From the NCBI RefSeq assembly GCF_008704855.1, contig NZ_CP023691.1, positions 7,750,001 through 7,814,000 of the forward strand: a stretch of DNA of 64,000 bases. The letters are read 5' to 3'. The position numbers and the translations under genes are program-made. Positions 8,315 through 16,940 of the stretch are shown in pieces (within the stretch, counting starts at the first letter, position 1; each line of letters begins with the position of its first letter). A model generated the notes under the pieces. It worked only from the letters and a program-made list of their open reading frames with translations, was not told the DNA's origin and made no database searches. This stretch comes from Streptomyces platensis. Lineage in GTDB: Bacteria; Actinomycetota; Actinomycetes; Streptomycetales; Streptomycetaceae.

Positions 8315-10440
8315 GACGTCAGCACCCCTTCGTGCGGCTGATCCGTCGATCCGGTGACGGTCCGGCGCTCGCGAGGAGCCGCGGCCCGTGCGCCCAGGGC
8401 GCTCTCGTCCGCCGCGGGCGCCTCGTGGACGGCGAGGGCGGCGCGTACGGCCGTCTCCACCGCACCCTCGATCCAGGCGTGCTTGAGCGACACATGCTCA
8501 CCGGCGAAGTGCACCGGCCCCTCGGGCCGCACCACATCCAGGTGGAAGCTGGTCATCTGGTGCGGGGTGTAGACCGCGGCCTCTCCGCAGGCGTACGGGT
8601 CCCGCAGCCAGCTCTGGGTCTGGCCGGCGCCGGTGTAGAAGACCTCGATCCGGCGGCCGTGCACCGACTGGAGGTTGAGCAGGGCGTAGCTGTAGCGCTC
8701 GGCGTCCTCGAAGGAGTCCCAGCGCGCGGCGTCGTCCGACCAGGAGTAGCCCGCCAGCACCACGCCGCCCTGACTGCCGGGGACGGGGTGCGAGGGGTAG
8801 TACATGAAGCGGTTGGGGTTGTCGGTGGTGGAACCGCCGCCGTAGGCATGCGTGGCCGGGCGGACGCCGCTGCGCAGCGGGGAGTTGCGGTAGTACTCCA
8901 CCTGCTGCGCGCTGATGTTCTTCTCGTCCACGCTCGGGTGGGCACCGAGCAGCCCCGTGGGCAGGTCCCGCAGGCTCTGCGGTACGGCCAGCGCGGCCTC
9001 GGCCTCGTCCTCACCCCGCTGCTGGTAGTAGTCGTACAGCCCCGGCGCGATCGCGTCGAGCTCCCGCTTCCAGTCCTCCTCGGTGAACTCCCACCAGCGG
9101 CGGGAGAACTCCAGCAGCACCTTGGTCGCCTGGTCGTAGTGCGTCTCGATGACGGCCCGGCGCTTCTTGTACGAGAACGGCGGGGTCACCGCGGTGAACC
9201 GCAGGCTGGAGAACGGGATGGTGACGATCGCCAGGTCCCCGGTCCAGGTCTCGACCGGCCCCTGCGGATCGCCCTCGGGCACGGTCTGAATGGCGACGGC
9301 GGGGCCGCCCGGTCCGGCGAGTCCGCCGTGGTGGCCGTCGCGGCCCGGGTCGTAGTACTCCAGCCGCACCATCCGCTGGCCCATCACGATCTGGTCCCGC
9401 AGATCCTTGGCGAGCGCCTCGGGGAGCTTGCGGCTGCCGCCCTCGATCTCCCAGTAGGTGGCGGTGGGGTCGATGTCGCTGCGGCCCAGGAAGCTGTGGA
9501 AGAAGGCGAGGTGCAGCCGCGAGGTCATGTTCTCGATCGTGCCGATCGCCTCGATGGCCTCATCGCTGAATCCGGCGTACTCGCGCAGGAAGCGGCCCAT
9601 CGAGAAGCCGTCGAAGTCGCGGATGACCCCGGCCCAGCCGTCCAGCCACTCCTTGAACGGCTTGTTGACGCGCTTTCCGTCGCTCTGGAGCACCGAGTAG
9701 TAGTCGCGCACCGGCTCCAGCGCCTGGTTGACCATCTCGGACACGGTCAGCCGCGATTCGCAGCCGGTGAGATGGAAGCCCTCGTTGATCTGGGACGGGT
9801 CCTGGGCGTAGTGGGCGCGGCGCACCTGGGCGCGGTTGGTGCGGATCCAGGTCTGGTTGCGCTTCTCCGGCTCCCGGAACTCGGGGCTGGGGTCGCCATA
9901 TGTCCAGATCTTGCCGTCCTTGAACGACTTGTAGATCACCGGCGGGACCGGGGCGGTCTGATTGCCCGTCGACGGATCGATGTCGACGTTGAAGAACAGC
10001 CGCCGCTTCAGGCCGAGTTTGTCGATCAGCGCCAGGGTCAGCGGATGGAAGCTGGGCAGCCGCATCGCCCCGGCCTCCGCGTACTGCGCGGGGTCGGTGA
10101 AGGGCGGCGGCTCGCCCTTCTTGGCGTGGAAGGTCTTGATGCGGCCGCCGACCCGGTTGGCGTTGGCCTCCAGGATCGTCACATCGTGACCGGCACGGGT
10201 CAGCAGATCGCCGGCCACCAGACCGGCGATGCCCGCTCCGACGATCAGGATGCGCTTGGGGACGGCGGGGCGCTCCAGCCCCTTGTCGATCAGTACTTCG
10301 AGGTAACGCAGCTTGAGGTCCTCGTTGGCCGGCTCGGGGCCGACCAGCAGCAGTTCGCGGGCGAGCTGCTGATAGGTCTTCTCGTGGGCGCGCTCGGCTC
10401 CGGTGGGCTCACCGCGGAGGTCACGACGGATGTCGGTCAT
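8311..10440 (-). CDS. lgox: L-glutamate oxidase (LGOX type)
   Basis: A 709-residue flavoenzyme. From memory it matches the L-glutamate oxidase of Streptomyces sp. X-119-6 closely along its whole length. It has the FAD fold VGAGIAGLVAGDLLTRAG, the segment TSRLHLAFFHSFLGRSDID, and the C-terminal FAVEH-like FAGEHVSLKHAWIEGAVET. The Arg near residue 308 in TSRLHLAFF most likely corresponds to Arg305 of that enzyme, which binds the substrate side-chain carboxylate. Expected reaction: L-glutamate + O2 + H2O to 2-oxoglutarate + NH3 + H2O2. No clear Sec or Tat signal peptide is visible at this start. It lies 6 bases after the peroxidase gene and overlaps the decarboxylase by 4 bases. Confidence 0.88.
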   Translation of the reverse strand: MTDIRRDLRGEPTGAERAHEKTYQQLARELLLVGPEPANEDLKLRYLEVLIDKGLERPAVPKRILIVGAGIAGLVAGDLLTRAGHDVTILEANANRVGGRIKTFHAKKGEPPPFTDPAQYAEAGAMRLPSFHPLTLALIDKLGLKRRLFFNVDIDPSTGNQTAPVPPVIYKSFKDGKIWTYGDPSPEFREPEKRNQTWIRTNRAQVRRAHYAQDPSQINEGFHLTGCESRLTVSEMVNQALEPVRDYYSVLQSDGKRVNKPFKEWLDGWAGVIRDFDGFSMGRFLREYAGFSDEAIEAIGTIENMTSRLHLAFFHSFLGRSDIDPTATYWEIEGGSRKLPEALAKDLRDQIVMGQRMVRLEYYDPGRDGHHGGLAGPGGPAVAIQTVPEGDPQGPVETWTGDLAIVTIPFSSLRFTAVTPPFSYKKRRAVIETHYDQATKVLLEFSRRWWEFTEEDWKRELDAIAPGLYDYYQQRGEDEAEAALAVPQSLRDLPTGLLGAHPSVDEKNISAQQVEYYRNSPLRSGVRPATHAYGGGSTTDNPNRFMYYPSHPVPGSQGGVVLAGYSWSDDAARWDSFEDAERYSYALLNLQSVHGRRIEVFYTGAGQTQSWLRDPYACGEAAVYTPHQMTSFHLDVVRPEGPVHFAGEHVSLKHAWIEGAVETAVRAALAVHEAPAADESALGARAAAPRERRTVTGSTDQPHEGVLTS

Positions 10441-10446
10441 AGCGGC

Positions 10447-11919
10447 TCAGCCCTTCCCGTCGAGGGACTCGTTCGCGGCGAGTCGGCGCAGGGTGCTGAT
10501 GGAGGGGGTGAAGGCGTACACCGCACCGGTGGTCTGCACGAACCGGTTCATCGAGACGGTGCCCTTCTCGCCGTCGGCCAGCTCGATGTGGGCGTCCGGG
10601 CTGCCCGAACCGCCCTGCCGGATGGTGCCGGTCACCTTGTCGATGCCGTTGGGAGAACCGGGATCGCCCGGAACGAAGTTGGGGTTGTTCGACCAGGCGC
10701 GCTGGAGGAACTCGAACTGCCGCTCCAGCGAGGTGCCGTAGCACACGAACATCAGGCCACGCTCCGCGTCCGGATTGCCGCCCGTGTACGCGGGGCCGTA
10801 CGGAATGCCGCGGCGCATGACGCGGTGCTTCTGGGTGGACTCGAAGTGCCGGGGATGCGACCTGCGGATGTGTGCGGCGCAGGGGGTCTGCTTCCCCTGG
10901 CCGTCGTTCGCGTAGGTGAAATCGTTGCGCTCCGGACCGACGCCGGTCACCGGGTTCTCGCCCTGCGCGAGCGGCGTGCCGTCCTTCTTGCGGCCGACCA
11001 GACACGCGCCCAGCCGCTCCTCGGAGATGGGGTGCGGCTGGAATTTGCCCGCCTCGCGCTTCACGGCCTCATTCCAGCCGGGCACGTCCTGCGCGAGTCG
11101 GCGCACCACCTGGAGGGAACCGTTGTCCAGCCACTTGGGGGCCTCGGGCGGTGCTCCGCTCTCACTCTTGTGACCGAAGACGAACTCGCCGGGCTCGACC
11201 AGGGTGGACCCCGGGCGGTTGTCGCGGAAACCGGGATTCTCCCGGTCCTCGCGATGGAAGTCCTTGACCCCCGGCTGGGAAATGCCGTCCTTGTACCCGA
11301 AGTGCTCATGCCCGCGCAGATCCCCGGTCAGGGTGCGGCCGTCGTCCTGATGGACCAGGGTCACGCCGTGCGCCGAATCCGCGGCGGCGATATTCCGGAG
11401 CTTTTCGTTGAGCGCCTCCTCCGTGTCCGCGGCGACGATCAGCACGGCGTGTACGCCGGTCCGGTCCGAGCCGAATTGCCAGTGCTCGGGCGCGCTCGTC
11501 CCGTCGTCGCCGAGGCTCGCGGCCTGTCCGGCCGCACCCTTCACAAACGACTCGAACGGCGCCAGCTCCTTCTTCACCTTCTCGGGTTCCCGGGCCACCT
11601 GAAGGAGGCCCTGGTACGTCAAGGACACCCCGACCCAGGTCGCGATGAGGGCGGGGTCCTGGCCGTAGGCCCGGCGGGAAAGCGAGAACTCCTCGTTGAA
11701 GTCCTCGACCGTGGCGGTCACCGAGACCGTATTCAGCATGACCGACAGCCAGCCACGCCCGCCCGCACCGTCCGGGAAGCGGACATAGCGGAACGCCATA
11801 TAGTCCTTGTTGAAAGCGGAAAGAATGTTGCCCTGGATTTCCCTGGATCGGCGCAGGGGCGGTTCCGGAAGCTGCTCGATTTCCGGAGCGCCGGTCGGGC
11901 GCAACGAGGTAGTGGTCAC
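10447..11919 (-). CDS. DyP-type haem peroxidase
   Basis: A 490-residue dye-decolorizing peroxidase. It contains the family motif GxxDG (GYKDGISQPG), with a distal Asp and a downstream Arg/His region (RRGIPYGPAY). The GTG at 11919 was chosen as start because it has a GAAGGAGAG ribosome-binding site 6-7 bases upstream; the longer upstream frame has no support. No Tat signal is seen, unlike the secreted A-type DyPs, and the length fits the longer C/D-type group. It is the first gene of the operon and probably consumes the H2O2 made by the two oxidases downstream. It could instead use the peroxide for a productive oxidation. Confidence 0.88.
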   Translation of the reverse strand: MTTTSLRPTGAPEIEQLPEPPLRRSREIQGNILSAFNKDYMAFRYVRFPDGAGGRGWLSVMLNTVSVTATVEDFNEEFSLSRRAYGQDPALIATWVGVSLTYQGLLQVAREPEKVKKELAPFESFVKGAAGQAASLGDDGTSAPEHWQFGSDRTGVHAVLIVAADTEEALNEKLRNIAAADSAHGVTLVHQDDGRTLTGDLRGHEHFGYKDGISQPGVKDFHREDRENPGFRDNRPGSTLVEPGEFVFGHKSESGAPPEAPKWLDNGSLQVVRRLAQDVPGWNEAVKREAGKFQPHPISEERLGACLVGRKKDGTPLAQGENPVTGVGPERNDFTYANDGQGKQTPCAAHIRRSHPRHFESTQKHRVMRRGIPYGPAYTGGNPDAERGLMFVCYGTSLERQFEFLQRAWSNNPNFVPGDPGSPNGIDKVTGTIRQGGSGSPDAHIELADGEKGTVSMNRFVQTTGAVYAFTPSISTLRRLAANESLDGKG

Positions 11920-12507
11920 TTCTCTCCTTCGGGGAGCTGCGGTGCTCCGGGGGCTTCGGGAAATTCGCACGCAGGCGAAGCCGGCTCCCGGCACGCAGAG
12001 GCGGAGTCGATACGGAAGAGGTACAGGGGCACACCAAAGACAGCCGGTGAACGGCTTGTTTCGCCAGCCCAGCACCGAACCTGCCACCTCGCAGGACCAC
12101 CTACGCCAACCGGAGCAGCCGGTCACCCGTTCCGGTGACGGACCTCGCCCTCCCGGCGCCGCGAACCGAAGAACCTACCCGCCTGGCCGGTGCCCTCATG
12201 CCCACAGCCGCTCCGCACGGAAGCACCCTTTCGCCGGAACTGGCGTGGGCGGCCGGACCGCGCTCGGGGCATGCGCCACACACCACCGGGGCACCATGAA
12301 TGCGCCCCTCTTCGCGCCCCTGGATCACAACGTTAGCGCTGTTCACCACCGATCCCGAGGGTCGGTGCCGCGCCCGGTTCGGGCGTGGGTGCGGGCCGTC
12401 ACACCTTCTGTTGAAGGCCCTTGGGTGCGGCCTCGGAGCGAGGGGAATTCAGCAGATCCTTCTCCGTGGTCGGGCGCGCTGCGCGCCCACGACGGAAGGA
12501 CACGGCT
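11920..12507. other. Divergent intergenic region
   Basis: A 588-base region separates the oxidase/peroxidase operon (leftward) from the three-repeat protein gene (rightward). No convincing coding frame is seen. The ribosome-binding sites of both flanking genes lie at its ends, so it should hold both promoters. No clear operator palindrome was found. Confidence 0.5.
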
Positions 12508-12990
12508 ATGCGACGCACCATCGTCGGCACCTGCGCTGCCCTCGGGGCACTGGCCATCGGGCTGGCCGGCCCGGCCACCGCCGCTCCGGTTCCGGTGACG
12601 GCGCTCAACTGCGATGGCGACACCTATCAGTGCACGGCCAACCTCCGCTTCGGTGACAACAATTGGAAGGCCAGCTGGGGTGCGAACATCTTCCACCAGA
12701 CACCCCGGTCCGCCTCTCGCGCGCCGGTTCCGGTGACCGCGCTGAATTGTGATGGCGACACCGGAAAGTGCATCGCCAACCTGCAATTCGGTGACGGATA
12801 CTGGCGGGCGAGCTGGTCGGCCACCATCTTCCACCAGGGACTCCGCTCCGCCGACGGCACCCGGATGGCGGCTCCGGTCCCGGCGAACAGCCTGAACTGT
12901 GACGGCAACATCGGCAGGTGCTCCGTCAATCTCCAGTTCGGCGACGGAAATTGGAAGGCCAACTGGGCCGCCACCATCTACCACCTGTAA
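12508..12990 (+). CDS. Small secreted protein with three cysteine-pair repeats
   Basis: A 160-residue protein with a Sec signal peptide (about residues 1-26, cleavage after GPATA). The mature part is almost entirely three copies of a 39-residue unit, at about residues 26-64, 72-110 and 122-160. Each unit reads APVP-x3-LNCDG-x4-C-x2-NL-x-FGD-x2-W-x-A-x-W-x3-I-x-H. It has two cysteines (Cys-x7-Cys spacing) that can form one disulfide per repeat and two conserved tryptophans. I do not recognise the family. The repeats suggest a multivalent extracellular binding protein, for example for carbohydrate or cell wall, or a structural protein. The start was set by GACGGAAGGACAC upstream of the ATG. A strong terminator follows. 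Confidence 0.8.
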   Translation: MRRTIVGTCAALGALAIGLAGPATAAPVPVTALNCDGDTYQCTANLRFGDNNWKASWGANIFHQTPRSASRAPVPVTALNCDGDTGKCIANLQFGDGYWRASWSATIFHQGLRSADGTRMAAPVPANSLNCDGNIGRCSVNLQFGDGNWKANWAATIYHL

Positions 12991-13032
12991 TCGGTCTTCC
13001 CCTCGGTGCGGGGATAGATCAGCAGGCAGAGA

Positions 13033-13071
13033 ACGGGCCCGGGGACACATGCCATCCGTCCCCGGGCCCGT
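13033..13071 (+). terminator. Stem-loop terminator after the three-repeat protein
   Basis: A perfect 14-bp GC-rich stem (13033-13046 with 13058-13071) and 11-base loop lie 42 bases after the stop codon. Confidence 0.75.
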
Positions 13072-13400
13072 GCGCTTACTTCAGCGATTGGCCGTCCGTA
13101 CCGTGGGGCAGCAGCGATATCCCCGCGCACCCGCCGCCCGCACCCACCGCGTGGAAAACGGGGCGGCGGAATACCGGCGTGCGCCGGGAAGCGATGCGGG
13201 CGTGACGCTCATCTACGTATTGTCATTTTGATCGCCGAACGCATCATTGCTGTCACGTACACGCCTTCTTCCGATCCGTCGGGAACCCTACCGTCGCAGG
13301 CACCCAAACATTCGACGGCGGCAACTTCCGCTCCGCGATGACCCGTTCACGAATCGACTCGTGACAGGGCGACGGAGCGGCGGCTGCCCAGGGAGAAGTC
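13072..13400. other. Intergenic region upstream of the IPT/TIG protein
   Basis: No gene seen. The segment from about 13200 to 13260 is noticeably richer in A/T than its surroundings and is the likely promoter of the following gene. GGGAGAAGTC just before 13401 is the ribosome-binding site. Confidence 0.4.
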
Positions 13401-14516
13401 ATGTCCGACGTCATACAGCAGCATGGAAATCCGCAGACCCTCGGCTCCTGGCCCGGCGGGGACGGGGGAGGGGGAAACTGGCCCAGATATCCCAGACTCT
13501 ACGACGCCATTCCGGCCTCCGGACCGACCGCCGGGGGGAACACCGTCCTGCTGACCGGGTCCGGCCTCCAGGGCACGACCCTGGTCACCTTCGGCGGCGT
13601 CCCCGCCACCATCGTCGCCCAGGACCCCAACGGCAACTCGGTCACCGTCCTCGCACCGGCGCACGCCGCGGGCACCGTCCAGGTCGTCGCCACCACACCC
13701 CAGGGCAACTCCAACCCGATCAGCTACACCTACACATTCACTCCGCCGACCGGTCCGACGGTCACCGCCCTCGTGCCCAACACCGGGTCCAGCGCGGGCG
13801 GCACCGCGTTCGCCATCGTCGGCAGCAACCTCACCGGCGCGACGGTCACCTTCAACGGCGTCGCGGCCCTCGGCGTGTCCATCAACGCCGCGGGCACGGT
13901 GCTCACCGGCACCACACCGCCCGGCCCCGTAGGCAACGTCCCGGTCGTGGTCACCACACCGGCCGGGACCACCACCGTCGCCGGCGGCTTCACCTACACC
14001 GCACCGCCGCCCGTCGCCACGTCGGTGTCGCCCTCGTCGGGCAGCACTGCCGGCGGTACCGGGTTCGTGATCACCGGGAGCAATCTGAACGGGGCGTCGG
14101 TCACGTTCAACGGGGTTGCGGCGACCGGGGTTTCGGTCAACGCCTCGGGTACGGCGCTGGTCGGCTTCACCCCGGCCGGTGCGCTCGGCAACGTCCCGGT
14201 CGTGGTCACCACACCGGCGGGCAGCGCCACGGTCCCGGGCGGGTACACCTACACGGCACCGCCCCTGCCGGTGGTGACCCTGCTGTCGCCGCCGTCGGGC
14301 AGTGCCGCGGGCGGTACGGCGTTCGTGATCACGGGCAGCAATCTGAACGGGGCGTCGGTCACGTTCAACGGGGTTGCGGCGACCGGGGTTTCGGTCAACG
14401 CGGCGGGCACGGCCCTGATCGGTTTCACCCCGGCCGCTCCGCTCGGCAACGTTCCCGTCGTGGTCACCACCGTGGCCGGCAGCGCGCTCGTCGGCGGCGG
14501 ATACACCTACGTGTGA
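13401..14516 (+). CDS. IPT/TIG-repeat protein
   Basis: A 371-residue protein made of a 35-residue glycine-rich N-terminus followed by four IPT/TIG (immunoglobulin-like) domains of about 85 residues. Each starts around P-x-SG-x-T/A-AGG and ends in FTYT or YTYT. There is no signal peptide or membrane anchor at this start, although IPT domains usually act outside the cell. Export may be non-classical, as with phage-tail-like or contractile-system components. The third and fourth domains share a perfect 65-base repeat (14079-14143 and 14337-14401), a sign of recent intragenic duplication or gene conversion. The ATG at 13401 has a GGGAGAAG site 5 bases upstream. Function unknown; surface or spike protein is a guess. 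Confidence 0.8.
   Translation: MSDVIQQHGNPQTLGSWPGGDGGGGNWPRYPRLYDAIPASGPTAGGNTVLLTGSGLQGTTLVTFGGVPATIVAQDPNGNSVTVLAPAHAAGTVQVVATTPQGNSNPISYTYTFTPPTGPTVTALVPNTGSSAGGTAFAIVGSNLTGATVTFNGVAALGVSINAAGTVLTGTTPPGPVGNVPVVVTTPAGTTTVAGGFTYTAPPPVATSVSPSSGSTAGGTGFVITGSNLNGASVTFNGVAATGVSVNASGTALVGFTPAGALGNVPVVVTTPAGSATVPGGYTYTAPPLPVVTLLSPPSGSAAGGTAFVITGSNLNGASVTFNGVAATGVSVNAAGTALIGFTPAAPLGNVPVVVTTVAGSALVGGGYTYV
14079..14401 (+). repeat. Perfect 65-bp direct repeat within the IPT gene
   Basis: Copies at 14079-14143 and 14337-14401 are identical at every base and are spaced by 258 bases (86 codons, one IPT domain). Domains 1 and 2 lack this exact sequence. Confidence 0.9.
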
Positions 14517-15041
14517 GCGGCCGCTCCGCCACCAGCGCCCACGGGGCAGCCGGGGCCCGGGGGAGTCCGCTGCCGCGATGACCCGGCGAGCAGTGCCACC
14601 GCGCCCGCGCCTCGGCAGGGATCGTCCCCTTCCGTCCCTGGCGAACCGCGGCCCGGGCGTGTTCTTCCGGCATGTGGGTGACGGGTGACACGCCCGGGGT
14701 GGCACTCCGACGAGGTGAGGGCCTTCCGGCCCGGAGTGGATGGCGACATCCGCGCCGGCGCCGGGAGGCCCTTGCGCGTGTGCGGGCGGCCGACGGGTGG
14801 GCGGCGCACCGGCTCGCACCGCCCGTACCGGAGTGTGATCCGCGCCACTCCCGCCGCGGGCGATCCGCCAACGTCGCAGGTCAGAAGCTCAACGTGAGCG
14901 GGCGACTGCGGATGGTCATTTTGGTCCGCGGATCTGATTAACAATCACGGCCGCACGGGCGGTCTAGGGGCAAGAGATGCGGTCTTCTCCGGCGTCATCC
15001 GGACGCTGGGGAGTTCACCGCGAACAGCGAAAGGAGAGGCA
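14517..15041. other. Long intergenic region before the sigma-factor operon
   Basis: About 525 bases without a convincing gene. Bases 14910-14945 are A/T-rich (GATTAACAATCA) and may hold the promoter of the sigma-factor operon. AAAGGAGAG at 15030 is the ribosome-binding site for the short frame beginning at 15042. Confidence 0.4.
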
Positions 15042-15290
15042 GTGGACCACCAGTGGCCCTGGGGCACGCCAGCCATGGGCGGCGCGGCCAGGACGATCCC
15101 GGCTGTGCTCCGCGCCCGTGCGCGCGAGAGCACCCACACCGCCTCGCGGACCTGCGGCCCGCCGGCCGGCAGCACGTTGTGTGACCCGGACCGCGGAAGC
15201 CGGTGCGGTGCGGAACGGGACCTTCAGGCGAAGGTCCACCCCGGCGCCGTCCGCCCGCCGGTGGCAGGCCGAGGGATGGCCGCCCGGTGA
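15042..15290 (+). CDS. Possible small leader ORF coupled to the sigma-factor gene
   Basis: An 82-codon frame starts with GTG behind a strong AAAGGAGAG ribosome-binding site (6 bases away). It ends in a TGA that overlaps the sigma-factor GTG by 4 bases. Nearly 90 percent of its third positions are G or C, as expected for a Streptomyces gene. The product is Arg/Pro/Ala-rich with several Cys, has no recognisable domain, and may exist only to couple translation. It could also be chance. Confidence 0.4.
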   Translation: MDHQWPWGTPAMGGAARTIPAVLRARARESTHTASRTCGPPAGSTLCDPDRGSRCGAERDLQAKVHPGAVRPPVAGRGMAAR

Positions 15291-15865
15291 GCGATTACGG
15301 AGACGGACAGCAGTTGCGCCCCGACCCGATGGGCGGCCTCCGGGGCGACTTCACCGCCTTCTTCAAGGAGGCGCAGTACGGCTACCTCGGTTATGCGTAC
15401 CAGCTGCTGCGCCACCGTCAGGACGCCGAGGACGTGGTGCAGATAGCCGGGATGAAGATCCATGCGAAATGGGACGAGTTCCAGTCGCACCCCAACTTCC
15501 GGGCCCTGTGCCTGCGCGTCCTGCGGGACGCCATCAAGGACTACATCCGCTCGCGAAACCGGGCGAGCCGCCGCGAACGGGCCGCCGCCGCGGAAGCCGG
15601 GCTCCACCAGTCCTGCGTCGACCGGATTCTGCACCTCGGCACCTTCGACGCCCTGGACCGCGCCATGGACGAACTGGCCCGCCGGGAGCCGGTGCAGGCG
15701 GACTGCGTCCGGCTCCGTGTGGCGCAGCTGAGCTATGAGGAGATCGCCGAGACCCTCGGCATCACCCCGGGCACGGCGCGCACCTACTACTCCCGCGGCC
15801 GCCAGCTCGCCAAGGAACTCGCGGCCTCCTATCTCCGGAACGATCAGGAAGGAGAACCGTCGTGA
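15287..15865 (+). CDS. ECF-like sigma-70 family RNA polymerase sigma factor
   Basis: A 192-residue sigma factor with region 2 (YLGYAYQLLRHRQDAEDVVQ through DYIRSRNRASRRE) and region 4 (LSYEEIAETLGITPGTARTY), but no regions 1 or 3, as in ECF-type factors. The GTG at 15287 overlaps a preceding small frame, and an ATG at 15329 is an alternative start. The stop overlaps the next gene by 4 bases (GTGA). No recognisable anti-sigma factor with a zinc motif is next to it, so the following cotranscribed protein may be its regulator. Targets unknown; the nearby three-repeat and IPT proteins and the P450/Rieske pair are candidates. Confidence 0.85.
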   Translation: MSDYGDGQQLRPDPMGGLRGDFTAFFKEAQYGYLGYAYQLLRHRQDAEDVVQIAGMKIHAKWDEFQSHPNFRALCLRVLRDAIKDYIRSRNRASRRERAAAAEAGLHQSCVDRILHLGTFDALDRAMDELARREPVQADCVRLRVAQLSYEEIAETLGITPGTARTYYSRGRQLAKELAASYLRNDQEGEPS

Positions 15866-16539
15866 CCATCGAAGACATTCTGCAGGCCGAAGCCGATGAG
15901 GTGGGAAGCGTACTGGCCGACCACGACCCGGAAGCCTTCACGCGCAGACTGGCCGAGCGGATCGCCGAGGCCGAGCGGCAGACACCGCCGCCGGCCCGCC
16001 CGGTGCCCGACGGACGGCACGACCGCGGCCCGGCCCCGGCGCACCCCGGCCGGGCCCGGCCGCTGCCCAGACGTCCGCGGCCCCGGCCCGTTCCGAGCGC
16101 CACGGCGGGCCCGGAGGAGCTGCGCCGGCATCTGCACACCCTGTGCGAGTCGGTGCTGCGCGGAGGGCACAGGGGGCGGCTGGAGAAGTTCGCCCGGGAC
16201 TACGACGCGGTCGGCGCCCGGACCTTCGCGTGCCTGCTCTACTCCATCAACCGGCGGGACGCGGCGGTCTTCTGGTGGCGGTTCGCCGCCGGCGCCGAGG
16301 ACCAGCTCTCCGCGCACTGCCTGGCGATCCACCACGCGGCCGACGACAACCTCATCGACGCACGCCTGTGGCGCACCATCGCCACCGCCCTGGGCTACTC
16401 CCCGCGCCGGCATCTGCCCAACCCGGCCCCCGGCGCGCCGCTCCCGGACCCCGGCTGGCTGCTGGCGCGTTCCGGGCCCGAGCTCCAGCAGTTCGCCGAG
16501 CCGCAGACCCCGCTGTCCGTGGGGTGTGCGGGGCGCTGA
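15862..16539 (+). CDS. Hypothetical protein coupled to the sigma factor
   Basis: A 225-residue cytoplasmic protein. It has an acidic N-terminal helix (about 1-40), a proline/arginine-rich disordered linker (about 40-80), and a helical C-terminal domain containing SINRRDAAVFWWRFAAGAED and LAIHHAADDNLIDARLW. No known domain was recognised. Four-base overlap with the sigma-factor stop indicates translational coupling. An anti-sigma or accessory role is inferred from position only. Confidence 0.7.
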   Translation: MTIEDILQAEADEVGSVLADHDPEAFTRRLAERIAEAERQTPPPARPVPDGRHDRGPAPAHPGRARPLPRRPRPRPVPSATAGPEELRRHLHTLCESVLRGGHRGRLEKFARDYDAVGARTFACLLYSINRRDAAVFWWRFAAGAEDQLSAHCLAIHHAADDNLIDARLWRTIATALGYSPRRHLPNPAPGAPLPDPGWLLARSGPELQQFAEPQTPLSVGCAGR

Positions 16540-16627
16540 CGAGGCCGGGCAGTGGAGCCGGGCCTTCCCAGGAGGCCCGGCGGCGAGCCACGGCCCGCAC
16601 GTACCACCACCGATCAAGGAGACGCCC

Positions 16628-16789
16628 ATGAAGGATCATGCGGAGGACCGGCAACCCCCGCCGCGTGTTCCCGCGGAGTCACGGCGCCCGTGGCTCAGGA
16701 AGTACGCCCGCTTCACCGCCGCCCATGCCATCGAGGGGGTGGCCGGGGCCGTGATCTCCGCTCTGCTGCTGTACCTGACCCAGCGGTAG
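16628..16789 (+). CDS. 53-residue single-pass membrane peptide
   Basis: The ATG follows a clear AAGGAG ribosome-binding site. The first half is charged and proline-rich. The second half (about residues 34-50) is one transmembrane helix (EGVAGAVISALLLYL) ending in TQR. It lies 88 bases after the sigma-associated gene and before a terminator, so it is probably the last gene of that operon. Function unknown. Confidence 0.6.
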   Translation: MKDHAEDRQPPPRVPAESRRPWLRKYARFTAAHAIEGVAGAVISALLLYLTQR

Positions 16790-16810
16790 ACGGGACCGGC
16801 CCTGGACGCC

Positions 16811-16849
16811 GCGTCCGCCGCCGGCCCCGAGCGGGCCGGCGGCAGACGC
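16811..16849 (+). terminator. Terminator of the sigma-factor operon
   Basis: An 11-bp perfect stem (16817-16827 with 16833-16843) extends to 16 pairs with one mismatch and has a 5-base loop. It lies just after the 53-residue peptide gene. Confidence 0.75.
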
Positions 16850-16940
16850 GGCTCCGGCCGCGGTTAGTGGCTCCGCCGCCGGGGAGGGTTCCCCCGTACC
16901 CAGTCGTCCCGGGGCAAGGCCTCGGCGGACAGGAGGCCGG

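Noticed and set aside
4233..8341. Long plus-strand open frames antisense to the amine oxidase and decarboxylase
   Set aside because: Mirror frames of real minus-strand genes with strong family motifs.
8332..12138. A very long open frame (over 1200 codons) on the plus strand
   Set aside because: It is antisense to the oxidase and peroxidase genes and arises from GC-rich codon bias; the translation is low-complexity Arg/Gly/Val without domains.
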